This document shows, in pieces, positions 43,000-50,833 of a stretch of DNA of 55,000 nucleotides; the first letter of the stretch is position 1, and every line of letters begins with the position of its first letter. Source of the DNA: Halisarca cf. caerulea (Eukaryota > Porifera > Demospongiae > Chondrillida > Halisarcidae); NCBI GenBank assembly GCA_963170055.1, contig CAUJGJ010000210.1:1-55000 (forward strand), read 5' to 3'. Below the pieces are notes generated by a model. It saw only the letters and a list, made by a program, of their open reading frames with translations. It was not told the origin of the DNA and ran no database searches. A program made the translations under genes and the position numbers.

Positions 43000-45702
43000 T
43001 GCCACAAATGAAGTTTCTGAAGTGCAGTGGGCGTTTTTGTGTTGTGTTGGTTATGCTTGTGCAAATACCAGTCTTTGGCACTAGCACCAAACACATTTCG
43101 AGTGGACACACATGAATTTTCATAAGTACTGTGGGCGTATTTGTGTAGTGTTGGATATGCTGGTTCTAAGACTAATATTTGGCACTAGCACAACGCACAT
43201 TCCCAGTGGAAACACATGAAGTTACTGAAGTGCTGTGGGCGTATTTGTGTAGTGTTGGATATGCTGGTGCTAATACAAATATTTGGCACTAGCACCACCC
43301 AAATTCCCAGTGGACACACATGAAGTTTTTTAATTGCTATGAGTGAATTTGTGTAGTGTTGGATATGCTGGTGCTAATACCAATATTTGGAACTAGCACC
43401 ACACACATTCCTAGTAGACACACATGAATTTTCATAAGTACTGTGGGTGTATTTGTGTAGTGCTGGATATGCTGGTGCTAATACCAATATTTAGCACTAG
43501 CACCACGCACATTCCCAGTGGACACACATGAAGTTACTGAAGTTCTGTGGGCGTATTTGTGTAGTGCTGGTTATGCTGGTGCTAATACCAATATTTAGCA
43601 CTAGCACTAGCACATTCCCAGTGGACACACATGAAGTTTCTGAACTGCTATGAGCATATTTGTGTAGTGTTTTATATGCTGGTGCTAAGACCAATATTTG
43701 GTACTAGCAACACACATATTCCTAGTAGACACATGAATTTTGATGAGTACTGTGGGTGTATTTGTGTAGTGTTGGATATGCTGGTGCTAATACCAATAGT
43801 TAGCACTAGCACCACGCACATTACCAGTGGACACACATGAAGTTACTGAAGACTGTGAGCGTATTTGTGTAGTGTTTGATATGCTGGTGATAAGACTAAT
43901 ATTTGGCACTAGCACAACGCACATTCCCAGTGGACACACATGAAGTTTCTGAAGTACTGTGAGCGTATTTGTGTAGTGTTGGATAAGCTGGTGCTAAGAC
44001 TAATATTTGGCACTAGCATCAAACACATTCCCAGTGGACAAACATGATTTTACTGAAGTGTTGTGGGCGCATTTGTGTAGTGCTGGATGTGCTGGTGGTA
44101 ATACCAATACTTGGCACTAGCACCACACACATTCTCAGTGGACATACATAAAGTTTATTAAGTGCTGTGGGCGTATTTGTGTAGTGTTGGATATGCTGGT
44201 GCTAATACCAATACTTGGCACTAGCACCACGCACATTCCCAGTGGACACACATGAAGTATCTGAAGTACTGTGAGCGTATTTGTGTAGTGTTGGATATGC
44301 TGTTGCTAAGACTAATATTTGGCACTAGCACCACGCACATTCCCAGTGGACACACATGAAGTTTCTGAAGTTCTGTGTTCGTATTTTGTAGTGTTGGATA
44401 TGCTTGTGCTAATACCAATATTTGGCAGTAACACCACGCACATTCCTAGTTGACACACATGAAATTTCATAAGTACTGTGGGTGTATTTTTGCAGTGTTG
44501 GATATGCTTGTGCTAATACCAATATTTGGCACTAGCACCACTCACATTCCCAGTGGACACCCATCAAGTTTTTGAATTGCTGTGAAAGCATTTGTGTAGT
44601 GTTGGATATGCTGGTGCTAATACCAATGTTTAGCACTAGCACCATGCACATTCCAAGTGGACACACATGAAGTTTCTGAACTGCTGTGAGCGTATTTGCG
44701 TAGTGTTGGATATGCTGGTGCTAAGACCAATATTTGGTACTAATACCACACATATTCCCAGTCGACACACATGAAGTTACTGAAGTGCTGTGGGCGTATG
44801 TGTGCTGTGTTGGATATGCTCGTGCTACTACCAATATTTGGAACTAGCAACACGCACATTCCTAGTAGACACACATGAAACTTCATAAGTACTGTGGGTG
44901 CATTTGTGTAGTGTTGGATATGCTGGTGCTAAGACTAATATTTGGCACTAACACCATGCACATTCCCAGTGGACACACATGAAGTTACTGAAGTTCTGTG
45001 GGCGTATTTGTGTAGTGCTGGTTATGCTGGTGCTAATACCAATATTTAGCACTAGCACTAGCACATTCCTGGTGGACACACATGAAGTTTTAGAAGTACT
45101 GTGAGCGTATTTGTGTAGTGTTGGTTAAACTGGTGCTAAGACTAATATTTGGCACTAGAACCATGCACATTCCCAGGGGACACACATGAAGTAACTGAAG
45201 TGCTGTGGGCGTATTTGTGTAGTGCTGGATATGCTGGTGCTAATACAAAAAATTGGAACTAGCCCCACACACATTCCCGGTGGACACAAATGAAGTTTAC
45301 GAAGTTCTGTGAGCGTATTTGAGTAGTGTTGGATATGCTGGAGCTAATACCAATATTTGGTAGTAGCACCACGCACATTCCCAATTGACACACATGAAGT
45401 TTCTGAAGTGCTGTGAGCTTATTTGTGTAGTGTTGGATATTCTGTTGCTAATACCAATATTGGGCTCTAGCACCATGCACATTCGTAGTGGACACATATG
45501 AAGTTTTTTAAGTGCTGTGAACATATTTGTGCAGTGTTGGATATGCTGGTGCTAGTGCCAATATTTGGCACTAGCACCACGCACATTCCCAGTGGACACA
45601 CATGAAGTTTCTTAAGATCTTAGGGCGTATTTTTATTGTGTTGGATATGCTGGTGCTAATACCAATATTTGGCACTAGCACCAAGCACATTCCCACTGGA
45701 CA
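43000..45702. repeat. Degenerate telomere-side edge of the satellite array
   Basis: Monomers here still have the 104-bp period but differ from one another far more than those further in. Examples are a 5-bp deletion giving CACTAGCACTAGCACATTCC (about 43601 and 45052), short GAAGACTGTGAGCG, and AAAAAATTGGAACTAG. The two copies of the 5-bp-deletion monomer, together with the neighbouring GTGCTGGTTATGCTGG, lie 1,451 bp apart, a relic of a 14-mer order. Edge degeneration is the usual result when exchange homogenises the interior of an array but not its ends. The satellite stops abruptly at about 45702 in CCCACTGGACA. Confidence 0.85.
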
Positions 45703-46106
45703 ATTTCCGACGACTGGAGAATGCTTCCCGCAACCAAAGGAACTCTTCCTGTTGTCAATTTTCAATTTCCCATACCACCACATAGTTTCTTGCATGAAAG
45801 GGAACACTGCCTGAGGTGAAAATTTTAATATCCCACGCCACCAGATTGCTCCCCACATCAAATGGAACACTTCCTTGGTGAAAATTTGATTTTCCCATTG
45901 CTCCACATGGCTTACCACATGAAAGAGAACACTTCCTTGTTGAAAATTTCAAATTCCCACGACTCTAGTATGCTTCCCGCTTCAAAGGGAACACTTCCTT
46001 AAATGAAAATTTCAATTTACCACGCCTCCAGATGGCTTCCCGCATCAAAAGGAACACTTCCTGTGGTGAAAATTTCTATTTCAAAGTGCAACTCGTTGCC
46101 ATTTAA

Positions 46107-46174
46107 GTACAGCTCATTACTATACTGGTACAGCTGATTGCTGTACCAGTACAGCTCATTGGTATACCGGTACA
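46107..46174. repeat. 21-bp minisatellite, about 3.3 copies
   Basis: GTACAGCTCATT or GTACAGCTGATT starts copies at 46107, 46128 and 46149, with a partial copy at 46170 (GTACAATT). The tract sits inside one unit of the 63-bp array and displaces its periodicity. Confidence 0.8.
46125..46149. other. Perfect 10-bp hairpin, 5-nt loop
   Basis: CTGGTACAGC (46125-46134) and GCTGTACCAG (46140-46149) are exact reverse complements around TGATT. The hairpin is formed by the middle 21-bp repeat and its borders. There is no T-run after it, and nothing suggests a terminator role in this eukaryotic context. Confidence 0.7.
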
Positions 46175-46635
46175 ATTATATGACTCTAAAAATGAATACT
46201 TCCTGTGGTTAAGTTTCCATTTCAAACGCCAAACATGGCTTTCAGCGTTAAAGGGAAAACTTCCCGTGGAAAAAATCACAATTTCCCACGACTCCACATG
46301 GTTGAATGCATCAAATGGAACACTTCCTGTGTTGAAAATTTTTAATAACTCAAAACTCCACATGGGTTCTCACATCAAAGGGAACACTTCCTGTTGTGAA
46401 AATTGAAATTTTTACCGAAAATATGGCAAATAGCATTAAAGGGAACACTTCTTGGGTTGAAAATTCAATTTCCCACGCCTCCACATAACTCTCAGGATCA
46501 AAAGGAAAACTACCCTAGCCATGAAAATTTCATTTCCCACAACAACACATGGGGAACCGCATAAAAAAAACTATCTGTAATGAAAATTTAAATTTCAAAC
46601 TAAAAAGTTTCCAGATTTCAGGCTTCCCCCATTAA

Positions 46636-46650
46636 CCCTTAAACATTCCA
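46636..46650 (+). repeat. Left terminal inverted repeat of the piggyBac-like element
   Basis: CCCTTAAACATTCCA directly follows the TTAA target. It matches the right end with one mismatch. Confidence 0.82.
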
Positions 46651-47626
46651 ATTCCCATTTTGAAATTTTGCGCGAACGTTCCAAAGCCACTTGAGTGGCT
46701 TTTGCGGTGTGAAAATAGATTATTTTTGCCAACGGTTTTCTGCTGTTCTGTTGACTTGTAGGAAACTTCTAGCTTGTCCCGAATGTAGTTTGTAGCTAGT
46801 GAGATCTTCGTACAAGTCTTGGTGTTCCATTTTCTACGCAAAACTCCGTATTGGCCTCCAAACCTGTAAGTACTAGGTACCTATATTTGTAAACTTGTAT
46901 ATATATACGTTATAAATCGGCTGGTAAACATTTCGTTACAAAATTCAACGCAACTACACATTTAACACTGAAAATACATTGACAGAAACAAAAACGAAAA
47001 GTTGCAGCTAAAAGTCAAGGCATTGGTGAATGCGTCTCTTCTACTTCCTAGTCGACTGTCTGATCAACTTGCATACTTTGACGCGTAAATCTCTTCAGTG
47101 CTTCAAGACGACATTGAAAGAGCACACTGAAGTTGGCAAAGTAGATAATGTCCCAGTACAAATGCAAGAAACGTAAAGGACAAATTTCCTTGGATGGCCC
47201 ACCATCTGGACGATTCTACGAACGTCAAATCCCCTTGTAAAGCTTCCAAAACGATAATATGTCTTGTCTGAAGCTCAAAGAACGAGCGTGTGAGAATATC
47301 CTTTACCTGCAATGAGGTAATCTCCACAATCCGGCGCTTCACTGCCCTTCTCTATACTTTGCCGTAAAGAACAATCCATATACTAGACTATAACTTTGCA
47401 TAACTGCATATTCTAAGTAAAATAACATGTATATGCATAGGAATAACTTGTATAACAGTAATCTTTACATAGAATGTTTCAGCTATAGTACAGAACGCAT
47501 TACTACCAAACTATAAGAAAATGTGCCAATCAATAGTAGAAACTAGGCCTAAACTATACATATAAAAAATAAACGAAGAAAAGTGGAACTTTCGCAGTTT
47601 ATGTGCGCGAGCCACCTAAGTGGCTT

Positions 47627-47641
47627 TGGAATGTTTAACGG
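47627..47641 (-). repeat. Right terminal inverted repeat of the piggyBac-like element
   Basis: TGGAATGTTTAACGG directly precedes the second TTAA. Its reverse complement differs from the left end only at the third base. Confidence 0.82.
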
Positions 47642-47645
47642 TTAA

Positions 47646-47919
47646 AGGGAACACATCATGAGATGAAAATTGCCATTTCCCATGAAATTACATGGCTTCC
47701 TGCACGAAAAGGAACACTTCCTGTTGTAAAAATAATTTATCAAAAAGGGATTACTTCTTGGTATGAAAATTTCAATTTCACACGTCTGCACACGGACTCC
47801 TGCATCAAGGGATAAACTTCTCGTGAAAATTTTACCTTCCAACATCTCCACATGGTGTCTTACATCAAAGGGAACACTTCCTGTGGTGAATATTTCAATT
47901 TTCCACGCCACCACACGTC
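47646..47919. repeat. Degenerate ~63-bp tandem repeat, right part
   Basis: Continuation of the 63-bp array after the transposon, with four to five degenerate copies. Examples are AAAAGGAACACTTCCTGTTG near 47707 and CATCAAAGGGAACACTTCC near 47863. It ends in CCACGCCACCACACGTCC, where the 12-bp telomere-like array begins without a spacer. Confidence 0.82.
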
Positions 47920-48276
47920 CCCTAACGGTAACCCTAACGGTAACCCTAACGGTAACCCTAACGGTAACCCTAACGGTAACCCTAACGGTAACCCTAACGG
48001 TAACCCTAACGGTAACCCTAACGGTAACCCTAACGGTAACCCTAACGGTAACCCTAACGGTAACCCTAACGGTAACCCTAACGGTAACCCTAACGGTAAC
48101 CCTAACGGTAACCCTAACGGTAACCCTAACGGTAACCCTAACGGTAACCCTAACGGTAACCCTAACGGTAACCCTAACGGTAACCCTAACGGTAACCCTA
48201 ACGGTAACCCTAACGGTAACCCTAACGGTAACCCTAACGGTAACCCTAACGGTAACCCTAACGGTAACCCTAACGG
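47920..48276. repeat. (CCCTAACGGTAA)n 12-bp array, about 29.75 exact copies
   Basis: CCCTAACGGTAA repeats without a single deviation over 357 bp. Each unit is a telomeric C-strand hexamer (CCCTAA) followed by CGGTAA, which differs from it at two positions. On the minus strand the array reads TTACCGTTAGGG. Each unit contains GGTAACC, a BstEII recognition sequence, and TAACGG, which fits the Myb site consensus. Uniformity with a 12-bp rather than a 6-bp period means the dimer was the amplified unit. The 142- and 250-codon frames here are translations of the repeat. Confidence 0.97.
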
Positions 48277-48282
48277 TTAGGG
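48268..48282. other. Inversion centre between C-strand and G-strand telomeric repeats
   Basis: CCCTAAC (48268-48274), a single G (48275) and GTTAGGG (48276-48282) form a perfect 7-bp palindrome around one base. To the left the repeats have C-strand polarity and to the right G-strand polarity. End-to-end chromosome fusions give the opposite order (TTAGGG then CCCTAA), so this is not a simple fusion scar. Confidence 0.9.
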
Positions 48283-48625
48283 TTAGGGTTAGGGTTAGGG
48301 TTAGGGTTAGGGTTAGGGTTAGGGTTAGGGTTAGGGTTAGGGTTAGGGTTAGGGTTAGGGTTAGGGTTAGGGTTAGGGTTAGGGTTAGGGTTAGGGTTAG
48401 GGTTAGGGTTAGGGTTAGGGTTAGGGTTAGGGTTAGGGTTAGGGTTAGGGTTAGGGTTAGGGTTAGGGTTAGGGTTAGGGTTAGGGTTAGGGTTAGGGTT
48501 AGGGTTAGGGGTTAGGGTTAGGGTTAGGGTTAGGGTTAGGGTTAGGGTTAGGGTTAGGGTTAGGGTTAGGGTTAGGGTTAGGGTTAGGGTTAGGGTTAGG
48601 GTTAGGGTTAGGGTTAGGGTTAGGG

Positions 48626-48666
<41 letters not shown>

Positions 48667-48782
48667 GGTTAGGGTTAGGGTTAGGGTTAGGGTTAGGGTT
48701 AGGGTTAGGGTTAGGGTTAGGGTTAGGGTTAGGGTTAGGGTTAGGGTTAGGGTTAGGGTTAGGGTTAGGGTTAGGGTTAGGG

Positions 48783-48823
<41 letters not shown>

Positions 48824-49078
48824 GGTTAGGGTTAGGGTTAGGGTTAGGGTTAGGGTTAGGGTTAGGGTTAGGGTTAGGGTTAGGGTTAGGGTTAGGGTTA
48901 GGGTTAGGGTTAGGGTTAGGGTTAGGGTTAGGGTTAGGGTTAGGGTTAGGGTTAGGGTTAGGGTTAGGGTTAGGGTTAGGGTTAGGGTTAGGGGTTAGGG
49001 TTAGGGTTAGGGTTAGGGTTAGGGTTAGGGTTAGGGTTAGGGTTAGGGTTAGGGTTAGGGTTAGGGTTAGGGTTAGGG
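48277..49078 (+). repeat. Interstitial telomeric (TTAGGG)n tract, about 800 bp
   Basis: TTAGGG repeats in G-strand orientation with four one-base deviations: TTAGGGG at 48505-48511, TTTAGGG at 48644-48650, TTTAGGG at 48801-48807 and TTAGGGG at 48988-48994. The tract ends where GGGTTTCAGGC opens the first subtelomeric unit. The deviations contrast with the faultless terminal tract and show that telomerase no longer renews this one. Confidence 0.97.
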
Positions 49079-49868
49079 TTTCAGGCTTTCCCCCAAAGGC
49101 TTTAGGGTACAATATTGGTATCATTCGATAGCTCTTTAAAAATGATTACTTCTGACCTAATGTATGGGGGGTAAACCCTAATTAATTTTCGAGAAAATGG
49201 CGTTTGAAAGAAAAAATTCAAAAAAAAAGTTATTATTTCCGAATTTTTTTAATTGTATGTTAATCAGCATTGAATATCGTTAAGAATGACGTATATATTG
49301 TTTGCATATTATACACAGTATAGGAGATACATAAATCCTCACTTTAACTGGACCACTGCTAATTAATATAGCAATTATGCAATTCCGACATATGGATACG
49401 ATAGACCATGCGAAGATATTGCGACATACTTGTTTTTGACCTAACAAATTACTTGTGGGCGGAGTTACGGCTTCTTTCTTATAGTATGTGAATATACGTA
49501 TAATACATTTTTGCGTATATTGCGACATAGATAGGTGCGATTGCTCAATACTGTTTACGAGCAGGTTTGTCATGCATTAAACATGCGAAAACAATATTTT
49601 AATTTCCAAGAAAATTTTAGGAAAAGTTTAAGTATATTAGGGTTAAGGTCAAAGATTGTAAAGGTCATTTAAATCAATTTACTATGCTTTACTAAGGTCA
49701 ATAGGCATGTCAAAGGTCAATCTTTTTATATTGGGTGTATTTTTATTATTGAAGGTCAAAGGTCATTTTAAAGGTCACTTTTTTAAAGGTCATTTTTGGA
49801 CTTTTTGTAAGAATCTAAGAACATTTTTTCCAAAAATTAGGGTTAGGGTTACGAAAATTTTTATAAGT
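49079..49868. repeat. Subtelomeric ~790-bp unit, copy 1
   Basis: Begins TTTCAGGCTTTCCCCCAAAG and ends AAATTTTTATAAGTG just before GGGGTTAGGG. The unit is AT-rich. It contains isolated telomere-like bits (TAAACCCTAA near 49173, TTAGGGTTA near 49638, two TTAGGG near 49838) and, in its last third, eight AGGTCA motifs. A 97-codon open frame lies on the minus strand (49280-49573) and is kept in all copies; I recognise no domain in it, and identity of recent copies explains its preservation. Copy 2 follows at an offset of 871 bp. No transposase, reverse transcriptase or poly-A tract is seen. Confidence 0.93.
49646..49792 (+). promoter_or_regulatory. Cluster of eight AGGTCA half-sites, unit 1
   Basis: AGGTCA occurs at 49646, 49662, 49695, 49714, 49753, 49760, 49772 and 49787, all on the + strand. 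The pair at 49753-49765 is a perfect direct repeat with 1-base spacing (DR1). AGGTCA is the nuclear-receptor half-site, and DR1 is bound by RXR, HNF4 and COUP-TF-type receptors in animals. Binding here is inference; the motif clustering is seen directly. Confidence 0.45.
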
Positions 49869-49949
49869 GGGGTTAGGGTTAGGGTTAGGGTTAGGTTAGG
49901 GTTAGGGTTAGGGTTAGGGTTAGGGTTAGGGTTAGGGTTAGGGTTAGGG
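49869..49949 (+). repeat. Short telomeric tract between subtelomeric units 1 and 2
   Basis: An 81-bp TTAGGG tract beginning GGGGTTAGGG. It contains one TTAGG (near 49891) and is 13 bp shorter than the 94-bp tracts after the other units, equal to two hexamers plus the missing base. Confidence 0.95.
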
Positions 49950-50739
49950 TTTCAGGCTTTCCCCCAAAGGCTTTAGGGTACAATATTGGTATCATTCGAT
50001 AGCTCTTTAAAAATGATTACTTCTGACCTAATGTATGGGGGGTAAACCCTAATTAATTTTCGAGAAAATGGCGTTTGAAAGAAAAAATTCAAAAAAAAAG
50101 TTATTATTTCCGAATTTTTTTAATTGTATGTTAATCAGCATTGAATATCGTTAAGAATGACGTATATATTGTTTGCATATTATACACAGTATAGGAGATA
50201 CATAAATCCTCACTTTAACTGGACCACTGCTAATTAATATAGCAATTATGCAATTCCGACATATGGATACGATAGACCATGCGAAGATATTGCGACATAC
50301 TTGTTTTTGACCTAACAAATTACTTGTGGGCGGAGTTACGGCTTCTTTCTTATAGTATGTGAATATACGTATAATACATTTTTGCGTATATTGCGACATA
50401 GATAGGTGCGATTGCTCAATACTGTTTACGAGCAGGTTTGTCATGCATTAAACATGCGAAAACAATATTTTAATTTCCAAGAAAATTTTAGGAAAAGTTT
50501 AAGTATATTAGGGTTAAGGTCAAAGATTGTAAAGGTCATTTAAATCAATTTACTATGCTTTACTAAGGTCAATAGGCATGTCAAAGGTCAATCTTTTTAT
50601 ATTGGGTGTATTTTTATTATTGAAGGTCAAAGGTCATTTTAAAGGTCACTTTTTTAAAGGTCATTTTTGGACTTTTTGTAAGAATCTAAGAACATTTTTT
50701 CCAAAAATTAGGGTTAGGGTTACGAAAATTTTTATAAGT
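49950..50739. repeat. Subtelomeric ~790-bp unit, copy 2
   Basis: Same sequence as copy 1 at an offset of 871 bp, with no difference noted by eye. The conserved 97-codon minus-strand frame is at 50151-50444. Confidence 0.93.
50517..50663 (+). promoter_or_regulatory. Cluster of eight AGGTCA half-sites, unit 2
   Basis: Identical to the unit 1 cluster, displaced by 871 bp, including the DR1 pair at 50624-50636. Confidence 0.45.
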
Positions 50740-50833
50740 GGGGTTAGGGTTAGGGTTAGGGTTAGGGTTAGGGTTAGGGTTAGGGTTAGGGTTAGGGTTA
50801 GGGTTAGGGTTAGGGTTAGGGTTAGGGTTAGGG
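50740..50833 (+). repeat. Short telomeric tract between units 2 and 3
   Basis: A 94-bp perfect TTAGGG tract beginning GGGGTTAGGG and ending in GGG before TTTCAGGC of unit 3. It has the same length as the tracts after units 3 and 4. Confidence 0.95.

Larger units (their letters stand above)
1..45702. repeat. 104-bp tandem satellite array (about 440 monomers)
   Basis: Head-to-tail repeats with a 104-bp period run from the first base (TTTGGCACTAG at 1, again at 105) to about 45702; the array continues beyond the left edge. Many monomers are 103 bp through loss of one C in CATTCCCAGTGG. Landmarks per monomer are TTTGGCACTAGCACCACG, CATTCCCAGTGGACACACATGA, a variable centre, and GTGTTGGATATGCTGGTGC. 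The variable centre defines subtypes: CTTAACTACTGTGGGCG, CTGAAGTGCTGTGGGCG, CTTAAGAGCTGTGGGCG followed by TATTCATGTATTG, and GTGAAGTGCTGTGGGCA. Because 104 is not a multiple of 3 and stops recur, reading frames of 60-175 codons in it are by-products. I do not recognise the family. It lies next to the telomere and could be subtelomeric heterochromatin, or pericentromeric DNA of an acrocentric chromosome. Confidence 0.97.
45703..46631. repeat. Degenerate ~63-bp tandem repeat, left part
   Basis: An AT-rich stretch of about 14 degenerate copies of a ~63-bp unit. The core motifs in order are GGGAACACTTCCTGTGGTG, AAAATTTCAATTTCCCACG, CCTCCACATGGCTTCCCG and CATCAAA. The AACACTTCC core falls near 45741, 45803, 45866, 45928, 45990 and 46053, which is 62-63 bp apart. 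After that an insertion of 21-bp repeats breaks the period. Copies differ at many positions, so the array looks old. No coding potential is seen; the 60-115-codon frames cross repeat boundaries. Confidence 0.85.
46632..47645. mobile_element. Non-autonomous piggyBac-like DNA transposon with TTAA duplication
   Basis: TTAA occurs at 46632-46635 and 47642-47645, flanking a 1,006-bp element (46636-47641). Its ends are inverted repeats: CCCTTAAACATTCCA at the left, and CCGTTAAACATTCCA when the right end is read on the minus strand (14 of 15 match). Near each end lies a near-palindrome, AGCCACTTGAGTGGCT (left) and AGCCACCTAAGTGGCT (right). Removing the element and one TTAA restores CCCCCATTAAAGGGAACAC, which matches the surrounding 63-bp repeat (compare GCATTAAAGGGAACACTT near 46432). 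TTAA targeting, CCC-starting ends and precise insertion are hallmarks of the piggyBac superfamily. No transposase is present: the longest internal frame (79 codons, minus strand, 47103-47342) shows none of its domains as far as I can tell. Confidence 0.82.

Noticed and set aside
1..45702. Dozens of 60-175-codon open frames in the satellite on both strands
   Set aside because: They recur with the monomer and block periods, cross monomer boundaries and share the same peptide fragments in different frames. 104 is not a multiple of 3, so no protein repeat is maintained.
1..45702. CRISPR-like array
   Set aside because: There is no repeat/unique-spacer alternation; the whole monomer repeats. The context is eukaryotic.
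45602..46363. Coding frames of 65-115 codons across 45.6-46.4 kb on both strands
   Set aside because: They span the junction of the satellite with the 63-bp repeats or several degenerate 63-bp copies, with no domain and no codon bias visible.
46632..46841. 69-codon minus-strand frame at the transposon's left end as a transposase remnant
   Set aside because: It runs through the terminal inverted repeat and shows no DDE or cysteine-rich C-terminal features of piggyBac transposases.
48268..48282. Ancient end-to-end chromosome fusion
   Set aside because: Fusion gives TTAGGG followed by CCCTAA on the same strand. The order here is the reverse, and a true telomere lies only a few kb away.
48644..48807. 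Plant-type TTTAGGG telomere repeats
   Set aside because: Only two isolated copies in a TTAGGG tract; they are single-base slips.
47763..49124. Open frames encoding long TLTV, NPNG, VR or LG/TL dipeptide and tetrapeptide runs
   Set aside because: They are translations of the 12-bp and TTAGGG arrays, which lack stops in some frames.
49891..49896. Insect-type TTAGG telomere repeat
   Set aside because: A single occurrence in a TTAGGG tract; a one-base deletion.
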